DNA of 64,000 nucleotides from an uncultured Chryseobacterium sp. (lineage in GTDB: Bacteria > Bacteroidota > Bacteroidia > Flavobacteriales > Weeksellaceae). This document shows, piece by piece, positions 1 to 9,387 of this stretch. Both the position numbers and the translations under genes were made by a program. The notes beneath the pieces were generated by a model that saw only the letters and a list, made by a program, of their open reading frames with translations, was not told the DNA's origin and did not search any database. Position 1 is the stretch's first letter, and each line of letters starts with the position of its first letter. The stretch is taken from the NCBI GenBank assembly GCA_913778085.1, contig CAJYXJ010000014.1, forward strand, positions 186,001 through 250,000, read 5' to 3'.

Positions 1-1395
1 AATAAAAACATCAATATTGGCAGGATCTACTTTGGGAGCTACTCCAACGAAGTTTAACCCAATTGTCGTATACTCGAATCTTCTGTCTTTGTATTGACCA
101 TCATATCCTATAGCGATCTTTACTCTGTCAAAAGTCTTGGAAAGGTAAGCATGTCCTAAAACGGTTTCATCCTTCAGATCATCAAAATACCTGTGGTTGT
201 TGATGGCACTTCCTGCAAGTAAATTAAGATTTTCAGCATCAATTGTGTTTTGTAGACGATCCGGTCTTTTGCTTCTAAGTATATTATAGCCCAAAGCCCA
301 GTCTGCTACCCATGTAGCCGCAACTTTATGGGTACCAAATAACTGATTGATCCATAAGTCTGTAATTTTATTGTCACCTCTCTTGATGATTACATTTCTA
401 TCTAAATCATTTACATACCCCTGATATATTTTTGCCGACTGAGAAGAAGAATGGATATAATTTGAAGTGATCGTAATTTTGTTGTTTGTATCCAATTTAT
501 ACGCTAAATTAACCAAACCGGTAGTGTTACTCTTATATAACGAACGTTCTATATTGTTATAATTCTTATCCGGGTTGTTATTGGCAAAATATAAACCTTC
601 CTGTCCCTTGCTGAATTCATAAGAATTTTCAAAACCTCCATAGGCGAAGAGTGAGAATTTACCGAAATTTGCTCCACCTTCTAAATTAAAATCAGTATTG
701 AAAGGATTTTGTGCATTTTTATAATTCCATTTTGTAGTAAATGGGTAGGTTTGATAAGGATTTCCTTTAATAAAAGTACTTTCTCTAAATCCAAAAAATC
801 CTGGTCCACCATCCTGAAGCTTGAAGTCTTTCTTTTCAAAAGTCTGTAAATTAATGCTGCTTCCCAAACCTATTTTAAAATGAGGTTTTCCAGAATGTTC
901 TCTAGAAACAATATTAACATTTGCTCCTCCAAAATCTCCAAGAATTTTAGGATTGTAGACCTTATCTAAAGAAATATATTCAACCATTGAAGTTTTAAAA
1001 ATCCCGAGGCCGATGTTTTTATATTCAGGATCGTCAGACGGTATCGGTAAACCGTTTAAGGTTGTGCCGTTATATCTGTCACCAAGTCCACGCACAAATA
1101 TTTGCCCATTACCCTCAGATTTTTGTGTTCCGGTAGCTTTAGTAACTGCAGTTGCAGCATCGGATACACCCTGTTTGGCCAACTGTGCATATCCTACTCT
1201 TTCAATGACTTCAACAGATTTTTTCTGTATTTGGATTAGGTTCGATTCCGTTCCTTTTTTAGTACTTCCCTTAATAATAACACCCTCGATCTCCTTTTCA
1301 GATTTTGTGGTGTCAGATTTTTTTTCCTGAGCGTATATTACAGCACCTGTTGATGTTAATAACATAACTGCAATACTGATTTTTCTAAAGTTCAT
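1..1395 (-). CDS. TonB-dependent receptor, N-terminal part (runs off the window)
   Basis: The minus strand is open from an ATG at 1393-1395 to the left edge of the window, so about 465 codons are seen and the C-terminal barrel is missing. The product starts with a signal peptide of about 22 residues ending in YAQ. A plug domain follows almost at once, with the typical string IFVRGLGDRYNGTTLNG near residue 100; no carboxypeptidase-like N-terminal domain is present. The rest reads as beta-barrel with alternating aromatic strands. Such proteins import large substrates across the outer membrane using TonB energy. The substrate cannot be told from this part. Confidence 0.9.
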   Translation of the reverse strand, partial: MNFRKISIAVMLLTSTGAVIYAQEKKSDTTKSEKEIEGVIIKGSTKKGTESNLIQIQKKSVEVIERVGYAQLAKQGVSDAATAVTKATGTQKSEGNGQIFVRGLGDRYNGTTLNGLPIPSDDPEYKNIGLGIFKTSMVEYISLDKVYNPKILGDFGGANVNIVSREHSGKPHFKIGLGSSINLQTFEKKDFKLQDGGPGFFGFRESTFIKGNPYQTYPFTTKWNYKNAQNPFNTDFNLEGGANFGKFSLFAYGGFENSYEFSKGQEGLYFANNNPDKNYNNIERSLYKSNTTGLVNLAYKLDTNNKITITSNYIHSSSQSAKIYQGYVNDLDRNVIIKRGDNKITDLWINQLFGTHKVAATWVADWALGYNILRSKRPDRLQNTIDAENLNLLAGSAINNHRYFDDLKDETVLGHAYLSKTFDRVKIAIGYDGQYKDRRFEYTTIGLNFVGVAPKVDPANIDVFI

Positions 1396-1991
1396 TTCTT
1401 TTTTAATAATTTGACAACTTTTTTATATGGATTTTCATTGAGAAAGATTTAGGTAGCGTCACGATAACCTTTACAATATTTTTATATTTACCCTTCTCCT
1501 TGGAAATCGTAATTTTAAGAGGCGTACACTTATGTAAAATCGACAACTCTATTGTTAAGGATTATTTTAAAGTTGTGTAATATAATGACAGTTGAGATGG
1601 TAAATAGCTTTTTTTGAGCGTTTTCATTCTATACTTTTATCAGATTAATTTGCCGTAAAAGTAGCTCAAGAGAACAAACGTAGCAAACGAGTTATTTTTG
1701 TCTTCCCCAACTTTTTTTCATGTGAGAATTTTTAATTGTAGCAATATATAATTTTGGATAACTGTGAAAAATTTTAAAAAAAAAGTTAAAAATAGATTGA
1801 CTATTCAGATGATTTAAAAAGTTTTACAAATCAAATCTGGGACATTATTTATTATTATATATTGCAGAGATTCGAAAACAAAATTATACTTTTGAATACC
1901 TTAAAGAACAAAATATTTTAGCACACCAGGAAACAATAAATTAAATAAGTGTTACCATTAATAACATTTTGAATAACCTAGTCAAATTTCC
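1396..1991. other. AT-rich intergenic region between divergent genes
   Basis: About 600 bases without a credible gene separate the receptor (leftward) from the VOC gene (rightward). The only recognisable signal is a -7-like box for the rightward gene, listed separately. No clear promoter for the receptor could be picked out. Confidence 0.5.
1861..1894 (+). promoter_or_regulatory. candidate Bacteroidota promoter for the VOC gene
   Basis: TACTTTTG at 1887-1894 matches the TAnnTTTG -7 consensus exactly. An imperfect -33 element (ATTG, 1861-1864) lies 22 bases upstream. Transcription would start near 1900 and leave a leader of about 90 bases. The -33 match is weak, so this is only a candidate. 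Confidence 0.3.
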
Positions 1992-2444
1992 ATGATAAAA
2001 ATAAAGTACGCTCATACCAACATTATAACGAAGGATTGGAAGAAACTTGCAAAGTTCTATGAAATCGTGTTTAATTGCATACCAGTTCCACCTATCCGAA
2101 ATTATCAAGGAGAGTGGCTTGACAAAGGCACCGGTGTTGTAAATGCTCAGTTAGAAGGAATTCAATTACGTTTACCCGGCTATGGCGATAATGGACCAAC
2201 ACTAGAGATCTATCAGTATTCAGAAATGATAAATACTGAAAGACACATGGCTAATCAAAAAGGATTTGGACATATTGCATTCCGGGTAGATGACATTGCC
2301 GGACTTTTAGCATTAGCATTAACGTATGGAGCATCGAAGATTGGAGAGCTAAGCGAACATCATTTTGATAATATGGGTATGTTTAAGTTTATTTACATCT
2401 CGGATCCAGACGGGAATATAATAGAACTCCTAAATTGGAGTTGA
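1992..2444 (+). CDS. VOC (glyoxalase/bleomycin-resistance) fold protein
   Basis: This 150-residue single-domain protein has two beta-alpha-beta-beta-beta modules typical of the vicinal oxygen chelate superfamily. The four usual metal-ligand positions are all filled: His8, Glu72, His94 and Glu145, the last in the C-terminal DPDGNIIEL string. An intact metal site suggests an active enzyme (lyase, isomerase or dioxygenase type) rather than a pure binding protein, but the substrate cannot be inferred. It stands alone, with a hairpin about 85 bases after its stop. Confidence 0.85.
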   Translation: MIKIKYAHTNIITKDWKKLAKFYEIVFNCIPVPPIRNYQGEWLDKGTGVVNAQLEGIQLRLPGYGDNGPTLEIYQYSEMINTERHMANQKGFGHIAFRVDDIAGLLALALTYGASKIGELSEHHFDNMGMFKFIYISDPDGNIIELLNWS

Positions 2445-2526
2445 TACGGATTTATCAAGCATAGAGATTGAAACTGTAAGCTCTTTGCTTTAAATTCTTC
2501 AGTCATAATCAAGTTTAAATCGCATC

Positions 2527-2565
2527 GTTATTTGAGACTTTATTTTATGTATCTCAAAAAATAAC
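2527..2565 (+). terminator. hairpin downstream of the VOC gene
   Basis: Arms GTTATTTGAGA (2527-2537) and TCTCAAAAAATAAC (2552-2565) pair with a small bulge around a 14-base loop. It sits between two convergent genes and probably ends transcription. There is no strong T-run, so termination is inferred from position. Confidence 0.4.
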
Positions 2566-2604
2566 AATTTGGGAATACAGATTATTCTATCCAGTGTCAA
2601 AATA

Positions 2605-3651
2605 CTAACTATTCCATGTAAATTTATATAAAATCCCGCGTTTGTAGCAATAAAATTCATATGCAGGCTCTTTTAAAACAGTAAAAACCTTTTCAATTGC
2701 AATGTGCTCGTACCGCTTGGCCAGCTGATCATACTTGCTTTTTAAATGGTCAGGAAGCTCATTTGAACTAATAGGCCTTTCCACTTCAAAGCCGTCATCA
2801 AAAGCAAATTCAATGACAAAATCGGTATTCCGCCAGGAAATGATAGACTCGGTTTCATGATTGCGTTTGATATTCGCAAAAGATATCTTGTCCTGGGCAA
2901 CGATTTTTTGGGTGGTCCCAGCCATCAGGATGACACCTGAAACTACCATGGCCGCAAAACCAATTTTCCGAAACAGAAACTCGCTTAGGTAAGGCAGGAT
3001 ATATTTAACGGTGTACGAAGAGATGACGGTGGCCACTGCAATTGTTAATCCCAGCCATAAAGCCGTTTGGGAATATAAACCTATGGCAATATAAATGATA
3101 AGCTTAATAAAGTGAAGAAAGATTTCATTGGCAGCTCGGGTGGCGACAATTTCTTCTTTGCTTAATCCAAATCTGAGGTAAAAACGGTTGAAAAGCAGCC
3201 CGATCGCACCGGTAATCCCGGATACGAATCCTGCACAGAAGCCGATAATAACCAATACATATTTCGGGTATTCTTTTTGTTCTTTCTGCACCGCCTTTTT
3301 TGATTTAAATAATTCCGGAAGATTCAGAATCAACAAAAACCCGACAATCATCTGCAGATAATTTGGATTTACAAATTTTATGAGCCATGCACCGAGCAGT
3401 ACTGCAGGAATAGAAAAGGGAACGAACCACAGAAAGATTTTCCACCTGATGGATTTGCTGAAAACCGCAATTCGGGAAGCAGAGCTGGTAAAGGTTCCTA
3501 TGGTGAGAGAAAACGGGACCACAGATGCCGGAAGCAGCAGATTAAGAATAGGAATCAGGATCAGGCTTGCGCCGCCACCGCAGATGGCACTGATCCAAAA
3601 AGCTGCAATGGTTCCTACAAACAGCAAAATGATGTTTAAAAGCATAAGCAA
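2605..3651 (-). CDS. TSUP (TauE/SafE) family permease with a C-terminal soluble domain
   Basis: The first 250 residues carry about eight membrane segments and the glycine-rich start WISAICGGGASLILIP typical of TauE/SafE (DUF81) transporters, which move sulfite, sulfonates or other organic anions. About 95 residues after the last membrane segment form a soluble tail with many charged and aromatic residues; such a tail is not part of the usual 250-residue family and loosely resembles PepSY-like periplasmic domains (inference). The gene starts 4 bases after the PAP2 gene, so the two are almost certainly co-transcribed with the LTA-synthase-like gene further upstream. The substrate is unknown. 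Confidence 0.82.
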   Translation of the reverse strand: MLMLLNIILLFVGTIAAFWISAICGGGASLILIPILNLLLPASVVPFSLTIGTFTSSASRIAVFSKSIRWKIFLWFVPFSIPAVLLGAWLIKFVNPNYLQMIVGFLLILNLPELFKSKKAVQKEQKEYPKYVLVIIGFCAGFVSGITGAIGLLFNRFYLRFGLSKEEIVATRAANEIFLHFIKLIIYIAIGLYSQTALWLGLTIAVATVISSYTVKYILPYLSEFLFRKIGFAAMVVSGVILMAGTTQKIVAQDKISFANIKRNHETESIISWRNTDFVIEFAFDDGFEVERPISSNELPDHLKSKYDQLAKRYEHIAIEKVFTVLKEPAYEFYCYKRGILYKFTWNS

Positions 3652-3655
3652 TCTT

Positions 3656-4444
3656 TTAAAAATTTTTTACAAAGCCAATCCCTGCATTACCTTTCTGGTA
3701 GTATGGCATAATCATCATCTGCCCATTCTTATTTTTTCCGGATAAAAGATGATTGATCTTGGGGTACAGCCAATACGAAAGTTCGGTAGATAAAATACCG
3801 ACACCTGCACCGCCAACTACATCTCCCAACCAATGCTTATTGTTCAGCATTCTATAGATACCTGTAAAAACTGCAAAAGAATATCCGGAAATACCCAGCA
3901 GGAAATTGGTATCCTTGTATTCCCTGAACATAAACTGCGCAGAGGCAAATGCTGTTGCCGTATGTCCGGACGGAAAAGATAACCTGTTGGACCCATCCGG
4001 TCTTTCTTCTTTAACCATGTGCTTTACAGGGAAGGTAACCGCACTGGTAAGTAACAGGGAGGTCCCGTAAATAATACTGCGATCTCTCAGATTATGCTTT
4101 CCTTCGACACCAATTGCATTTAGTCCGTATACCAAGAGTCCCGGTGCAAATTGGGTATAATTATCCAGTCGGATGTGGTCAGGCCGGTGTTCACTTATTT
4201 CAAACCGGGTAGATTCGTTTAGATCCTTTAGACCTTTAAGACTTAAGCTTGCAACGCCATAAGAAATAAAAGCAGCAGGTACAATAAGCCTCTTGTAAGA
4301 GAGTCTGGTATATTCTTCTTGACTTACACTTGCATTATTTGACGCCTGAATTGAGTCCTGAGTCTTATCAAGATTTTGATGATCCTGACCGAATAATTGC
4401 TGAACGCTTATTATAAGTATCAAAAGGGCTAATAAAAATTTCAT
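3656..4444 (-). CDS. PAP2-family phosphatase, periplasmic or membrane associated
   Basis: The 262-residue product has a signal peptide (cleavage likely near FGQ, residues 18-20) and the full PAP2 signature: Lys141 to RP148-149, PSGH 158-161, and Arg198, His204 and Asp208 of the third motif. The histidines form the acid-phosphatase active site, which in this superfamily removes phosphate from lipid pyrophosphates, phosphatidic or phosphatidylglycerol phosphates, or lipid A. It is the middle gene of a likely operon with an LTA-synthase-like transferase upstream (66 bases) and a TSUP permease downstream (4 bases). That context points to envelope lipid metabolism; lipid A dephosphorylation (LpxE/LpxF type) is possible but unproven. 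Confidence 0.88.
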   Translation of the reverse strand: MKFLLALLILIISVQQLFGQDHQNLDKTQDSIQASNNASVSQEEYTRLSYKRLIVPAAFISYGVASLSLKGLKDLNESTRFEISEHRPDHIRLDNYTQFAPGLLVYGLNAIGVEGKHNLRDRSIIYGTSLLLTSAVTFPVKHMVKEERPDGSNRLSFPSGHTATAFASAQFMFREYKDTNFLLGISGYSFAVFTGIYRMLNNKHWLGDVVGGAGVGILSTELSYWLYPKINHLLSGKNKNGQMMIMPYYQKGNAGIGFVKNF

Positions 4445-4510
4445 AACGTAAAGGATTAAGGATAAGAAATCATTTTTGATTTGACTATTATTTAAAGCCG
4501 TTACAGCAGA

Positions 4511-6496
4511 TTAGTGCTCTTTCATTTTTCCGGTTTTAAATCTTTCACTGGCAGTCTGGTAATAGGAGATGGTTTCTTTTACCAGATCATCATTTTTGTA
4601 ATTAACTTCCGATAAACCCTGTTCTTTTCCGGAAACCGTAAATTGTTTTACCCGCTTCCGGTCATCAATCTGAGTAAAGAGATTGCCTTTAAGCATGCCT
4701 AAAGTTCTGTAGTTCCCGATGAATGCCCTTTGCTCCCGCGGCTCGGTCAAGTTGATATCCCTGCCATACAGACTGGTGGTATAGCTCCATTTCAGATATC
4801 CGAATAAGGTCGGCATTAGGTCAATCTGTGAGGTCAGACTGGCAATGGTCTTAGGTTTTTCTCCACTGTTGTAAATGATGGCAGGAATATGGTGTCTCGC
4901 GATATTAATTTCCCATTTCCCGGCACTGCTGGCACAGTGGTCTGCCACGATCAGAAAAACCGTATTTTTAAACCATTCTTTCTGTTTTGCATTGGCGATG
5001 AACTTCCCCAAAGCATAGTCGGTATACTTTACAGCTGCATTTCGATCTCCTTGTGGAAGATCAATCTTTCCTTCAGGAAAAGTATAAGGTTTGTGGTTGG
5101 AGGTAGTCATGATAAACTGGAAAAAGGGTCTGTTCTCCCTGCTGCTTTTGTCGGCATACTTTAAAGACTGCCTGTAGAGATCTTCATCTGAGATTCCCCA
5201 GGCGTTCTCGAAGCCCACCTCATTATCCGGAATAGCAAATCTCTTAGTTTTAATATCGTCAGACAACGGATTTCCACGGTTCCGGTCTACGATATCAAAT
5301 CCCTGTCCGCCAAAAAAATTGTTCATATTATCGAAATATCCATCTCCTCCATAGATAAAATAAGGATGATATTTCTTTTCTCTCAGAACGGTAGCAATAG
5401 AAAACAAATTACCATTATCCGGTCTTCTTACGATACTGTTGCCTGGTGTTGGCGGTATGCATAAAGTAAGGGCTTCCATTCCTCTTACCGTCCTGGTACC
5501 CGTCGCATACAGGTTGGTAAAAAATATGCTTTCCCGGGACAACCTGTCATAATTCGGAGTAAGGTTTTGCGTATTGCCAAATACAGAAAGGAAATCAGCA
5601 CTGAAGCTTTCAATGGCGATCAGGATGATATTGGGTTTGTTTTTGGCGGATCCCCGGGTAAATCTTGAAAGGTCGGTCGGATCAGGCGAACGATATATCT
5701 GATTCTTCTGTAACAGATTTTGTTTTACCAATGCAAAGGCTTCTGTATCGGGAAGTTTCGGATAAAAGGTGTTATAATCCAATTCATTTGATCTGAAGGC
5801 AGAAATAAAAGAAAAGGCTCCGTTCTTTCCAAGTTCATTAATCACCAGGTTATTGCTGAATTCAGCCTGCTTGTTCTTTAATAATATGCCGAGAAGTATA
5901 GTGATGATACCAATCGGAATAAAGTAAAACATTCTCTTGCTAAAAGAAATTTTACCGGAAAAAGTATTTTGAAAGACCTTTAATTTTCCAAAAAGGAAAA
6001 ATGTAAATGCAACCAGTCCTGCAAGCAGGATTATAACCAAGGGTAACGGATAAGACTGATTAATATTTTCTACCACCTCATAGGTGTAAATAAGGTAATC
6101 AACAGCAATAAAATTAAACCTTACCCCAAATTCAACCCAAAAAGGAATTTCAGCCAAAAGACTGAAGTACATCAGGATGAAGAATAGGAAAAAATAAAAA
6201 TACGTAACGAACTTATCAAACCATAAGCCTATGAACCTCCGTGGAACCAGAAATAAATACAGTCCATAGAAAAACAGGTAAAGAAGTCCTGTTAAAAGAT
6301 CAAAAAGAAAACCGGTGAAAAATGCCCTTGCAATATACAAGGGGTTCGGATCGGTATCGTTGGAAGATAGGACCAGAAATATGATCCTGATAACAAGACA
6401 TAAGGAGAGATAGAGCGTTAGAGCAGTAAAAAAAGCCGAAAACCTGCCATTAGTGATTCGTTTAAAAAATTTACCGGGCTGTGTCTGTACTACCAT
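4511..6496 (-). CDS. LTA synthase-family sulfatase-fold transferase
   Basis: The 661-residue product has about five membrane segments in residues 20-205 followed by an extracytoplasmic alkaline-phosphatase-superfamily domain. Expected metal and catalytic positions are visible: Glu296 in IAIESFSADF, the nucleophile candidate Thr336 in GTRTVRG, His468 in TSNHKPY, and Asp519-His520 in IVADH. Family members move phosphoglycerol or phosphoethanolamine from phospholipid to a glycan or lipid A. In a Gram-negative cell a role in decorating lipid A or glycans is the natural reading (inference). A tandem 11-base repeat lies 37 bases upstream of its ATG and is shared with the outer-membrane protein gene at 11.6 kb, so the adjacent two-component system probably controls it. 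Confidence 0.85.
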   Translation of the reverse strand: MVVQTQPGKFFKRITNGRFSAFFTALTLYLSLCLVIRIIFLVLSSNDTDPNPLYIARAFFTGFLFDLLTGLLYLFFYGLYLFLVPRRFIGLWFDKFVTYFYFFLFFILMYFSLLAEIPFWVEFGVRFNFIAVDYLIYTYEVVENINQSYPLPLVIILLAGLVAFTFFLFGKLKVFQNTFSGKISFSKRMFYFIPIGIITILLGILLKNKQAEFSNNLVINELGKNGAFSFISAFRSNELDYNTFYPKLPDTEAFALVKQNLLQKNQIYRSPDPTDLSRFTRGSAKNKPNIILIAIESFSADFLSVFGNTQNLTPNYDRLSRESIFFTNLYATGTRTVRGMEALTLCIPPTPGNSIVRRPDNGNLFSIATVLREKKYHPYFIYGGDGYFDNMNNFFGGQGFDIVDRNRGNPLSDDIKTKRFAIPDNEVGFENAWGISDEDLYRQSLKYADKSSRENRPFFQFIMTTSNHKPYTFPEGKIDLPQGDRNAAVKYTDYALGKFIANAKQKEWFKNTVFLIVADHCASSAGKWEINIARHHIPAIIYNSGEKPKTIASLTSQIDLMPTLFGYLKWSYTTSLYGRDINLTEPREQRAFIGNYRTLGMLKGNLFTQIDDRKRVKQFTVSGKEQGLSEVNYKNDDLVKETISYYQTASERFKTGKMKEH

Positions 6497-6532
6497 GTTC
6501 TTTTTGTTTTAAGAAGCAAAGAACAGGTTCAA

Positions 6533-6554
6533 TTTTGAATTAATTTAGAATTTA
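6533..6554. promoter_or_regulatory. candidate response-regulator box in front of the LTA-synthase-like gene
   Basis: Two adjacent 11-base units, TTTTGAATTAA (6533-6543) and TTTAGAATTTA (6544-6554), form a tandem direct repeat with one helical turn per unit, as expected for an OmpR-type dimer. The box starts 37 bases upstream of the start codon at 6496 and overlaps the stop of the histidine kinase gene. The same arrangement stands 36 bases upstream of the gene starting at 11625. Confidence 0.55.
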
Positions 6555-7873
6555 TGGGTGATGGTGAAAATATGGTTTTGTTTTTCAAACCGGTAAGCAA
6601 TTGTCCAATTTTGATAGGTACAAATTTCCTTCACGATAGCAAGGCCTAGTCCGGTGCCGCCCCGGGTATTATTCCCTCGAAACCTTTTAAATAAAAGGTG
6701 TTTGTCCAATGCACGATTTCCCGAATTTGTTATCTCCAAAACTGTTTCATTTAGAATTACAGATACATTTCCATGGCTGGGAGTATACCGGATCGCATTA
6801 ATCAGAAGATTATTAATCAATATTTCTGTTAAATCAACGTTTCCGGTTGTATAAACTTCAGCACGAACATCGAAATCAATACTTAGGCCTTTTTCCCGGA
6901 AATGCTCATTCAACATCTCAAGACTTTGCCGGACCAGAACAATCAAAGGAATACCTTCTGATCTGCTGAACTGGTTGTTATCGATCTTGGCGAGTAACAA
7001 GAGATTTTTATTTATCCTTGAACTGCGTGAGAGTGCTTTATGCATGGCTTCTACAATATCATATTGTGTATCTGTAAGGTCTTTGCTCTGTAACAGCAGA
7101 TCCAGTTTCTGCTTCATGATCGCCAACGGCGTCTGTAATTCATGAGAAGCATTCTCTGTAAATTCTTTCTGGGCTTTAAAAGCTGCTACATTCTGGTTGA
7201 TTAGAATGTTAAGAGATTGGTTCAATTCTTCAAATTCCAAAATGTCTGTTTTGTCAAAAGAAAGGTTTTCATGCTGGTATAAATTAAATTGCCTGAGCTT
7301 TTCCAGAGTATTGCGAAATGGTTTCCAGATGCTTCCGGAAAGTTTTCTATTTAAAATTAAAAGACCGGAAACAATAATGATAAAGAAGAAAACTGTAATA
7401 AGTGCTATCACCGCCACAGTTTCTTCTGTTTCTTCAATATTGGTCTGTACCGTAAGTATAAAAGGCTTGTTATTGAGATAGACAACAGTCTGCAGGCAAC
7501 GATACCTTTCAATCTCCTGATCACCATTAAATGGCTTTCTTTTTTCTATCGTTGTGTAAATGTCCGGTTGCAATGAATTTCCTTTTAGCTCCCTGATATC
7601 TGTTTCAGGCTGTATCCGTTTCCAGAGATTGATACTCGCCTGCAGTTCTTTATCAGTAAGTTTTAAATGATTAAATTCATAAGCTGTTTTCTGTGCAATG
7701 GTTTTATTGTGCTCATCAAGTTCTCCTTTCCACATCTGATCGACCACAAGATAATAAACAGGAATGCTAATAATCAGGATCGTGAGTACATAGATTAAAA
7801 AAGGGCGGGTAGTTTTGTTTAATAAGGGTTTCAATAGTAAAATGTTTTTAAGATCATTTATTTTCGTTATCAA
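6545..7873 (-). CDS. sensor histidine kinase
   Basis: This is a 442-residue classical membrane kinase. It has two membrane segments (about residues 24-44 and 152-174) around a periplasmic sensor of about 105 residues, a HisKA domain with phospho-acceptor His244 in ENASHELQTPLAI, an N-box near residues 354-361 (INNLLINAIRYTP) and the G-box GGTGLGLAIV near residue 410. No obvious HAMP consensus follows the second segment. The start overlaps the end of the response-regulator gene by 20 bases, so they are co-translated. The cluster of lipid phosphatases and a lipid-linked transferase suggests that it senses envelope state or cationic compounds, but the signal is not visible in the sequence. Confidence 0.93.
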   Translation of the reverse strand: MITKINDLKNILLLKPLLNKTTRPFLIYVLTILIISIPVYYLVVDQMWKGELDEHNKTIAQKTAYEFNHLKLTDKELQASINLWKRIQPETDIRELKGNSLQPDIYTTIEKRKPFNGDQEIERYRCLQTVVYLNNKPFILTVQTNIEETEETVAVIALITVFFFIIIVSGLLILNRKLSGSIWKPFRNTLEKLRQFNLYQHENLSFDKTDILEFEELNQSLNILINQNVAAFKAQKEFTENASHELQTPLAIMKQKLDLLLQSKDLTDTQYDIVEAMHKALSRSSRINKNLLLLAKIDNNQFSRSEGIPLIVLVRQSLEMLNEHFREKGLSIDFDVRAEVYTTGNVDLTEILINNLLINAIRYTPSHGNVSVILNETVLEITNSGNRALDKHLLFKRFRGNNTRGGTGLGLAIVKEICTYQNWTIAYRFEKQNHIFTITHKF

Positions 7874-8549
7874 AGTTTTCTACCCATTTATATCCTGTAC
7901 CATACACCGTCCTTAGATAATGTCTGCAGCCTGCATCATACAGCTTTTTCTTTAAGTTCTTTATGTGAGCATACACAAAATCATGACTGTCAAGCATATC
8001 CGCAATATCTCCGGACAAATGTTCTGCCAGGGTACTTTTGGAAATCACTTTATTTTTATTACCGATAAAGTAAATGAGAAGATCAAATTCTTTTCTGGTA
8101 AAGATAACCGGTTGATCATAAATAGAAACGGTCTTTGCAGGAAGGTCAATCTGTATTTCATTCTGTCTGATGATATTGGAATTATTAAACTGTTTTCTTC
8201 TGATGATTGAATAAATACGAGCCATGAGTTCAGATAAATGAAAAGGCTTTGTAAGATAATCATCAGCTCCCATCTGCAATCCGCTGATCCGGTCTTCCAG
8301 CGAATTTTTAGCAGAAACGATAATTACACCGTCCTGCTTTTCCTGCCTTTTCAATTCTTCAAGAATTTTCAGGCCGTTACCGTCTGGCAGCATAATATCC
8401 AGAACGATGCAGTCATAATCAAACATCCCGATCTTATCCATAGCCTGCGCAAAGTTTGATGCAAATTCACACCGGTAGACCTCGCCGGATAAATATTCGG
8501 CAATGCTATCCGAAAGGTCAATTTCATCTTCAACAATAAGGATCTTCAT
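7854..8549 (-). CDS. OmpR/PhoB-family response regulator
   Basis: The 231-residue product has a receiver domain (acidic pocket Glu7-Asp8-Glu9, phospho-acceptor Asp51 in VLDIMLPDG, conserved Lys101 in LTKPF) and a C-terminal winged helix ending in LRTVYGTGYKW. It is the first gene of the regulator-kinase pair. Tandem 11-base repeats in front of the operons starting at 6496 and 11625 fit the direct-repeat DNA binding of this family. A single TGAATTAA unit in inverted orientation also lies near 8570, 22 bases before its own start, which could serve autoregulation. Confidence 0.94.
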   Translation of the reverse strand: MKILIVEDEIDLSDSIAEYLSGEVYRCEFASNFAQAMDKIGMFDYDCIVLDIMLPDGNGLKILEELKRQEKQDGVIIVSAKNSLEDRISGLQMGADDYLTKPFHLSELMARIYSIIRRKQFNNSNIIRQNEIQIDLPAKTVSIYDQPVIFTRKEFDLLIYFIGNKNKVISKSTLAEHLSGDIADMLDSHDFVYAHIKNLKKKLYDAGCRHYLRTVYGTGYKWVENFDNENK

Positions 8550-8657
8550 GATGTAAATGTACAGTGTAAATTTTAATTCAGGGTTACAATTCTTCCCTGT
8601 TAATACTCATTATTTAAATTACGAATAAGAAAGTGATTGTACATAAGGTCTTAATCG

Positions 8658-9329
8658 CTAATTTTCATTTCTGTGAACTTTTATATCATTTTTTATGTAA
8701 AAATATCCCATTAATAACACACAGAAGACACCAAGAATAAATCCACCCAACACATCTGTAAACCAATGTGCGCCCAGATAAACCCTGGAAACGGCTCCGA
8801 AAAAAATGATGGAAAGGCATAAGGTCACAAGAAAAATCTTCATTTTATACTTTATCTTTCTTAAACGAAGAATAATTAGGATTAATGCACCGAAAAAAAC
8901 GGTATAAAATAAAACGTGACCGCTCGGAAAGCTCTGGTATTTAGTATCTTCCAAAAGAACAACCAGATCTTTTGACGGACGTGGCCTGTTGATCACCATT
9001 TTTAGTGCTAAACCTAATACTCCTGATAGAAGGGTCGATAAAGTGAGTACAGCCTCTTTTTTTAAACGCAAAGAATAAAAGAAAAGCGCAAATAAAGCTA
9101 CCATCACAACCGATACCGGTGTTCTCCCTAACCAGCTTATCCAAATCATCATGATGTCCAGATCGGGAGTTTGTTTTTCCTGTATTTCCTCGGAAATATG
9201 AATGTCCAGGTACTCCGGAGGTTCAAAGAATACGAAAAAACTTAATGCTATAAATATAATCAACAGTGTAATGAGCGAAGAACGGAACAAAAGCCGTTTA
9301 TTGACCTTTAGAAAATTTATCAATTTCAT
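8658..9329 (-). CDS. PAP2-family membrane phosphatase
   Basis: This 223-residue integral membrane protein has six predicted helices and the complete PAP2 motifs: Lys110 to RP115-116, PSGH 135-138, SR181-182, His188 and Asp192. This topology is that of undecaprenyl-pyrophosphate, phosphatidylglycerophosphate or LpxE-type lipid A 1-phosphatases. It begins 58 bases after the outer-membrane protein gene and is probably co-transcribed with it. It is distinct from the signal-peptide PAP2 protein at 3656-4444, so the cluster contains two different phosphatases of this fold. Confidence 0.9.
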   Translation of the reverse strand: MKLINFLKVNKRLLFRSSLITLLIIFIALSFFVFFEPPEYLDIHISEEIQEKQTPDLDIMMIWISWLGRTPVSVVMVALFALFFYSLRLKKEAVLTLSTLLSGVLGLALKMVINRPRPSKDLVVLLEDTKYQSFPSGHVLFYTVFFGALILIILRLRKIKYKMKIFLVTLCLSIIFFGAVSRVYLGAHWFTDVLGGFILGVFCVLLMGYFYIKNDIKVHRNEN

Positions 9330-9387
9330 ATTTTACTGATTAATCATTGCACAATATCATCCTTTAAGCACCGAATAAATCCTGAAC

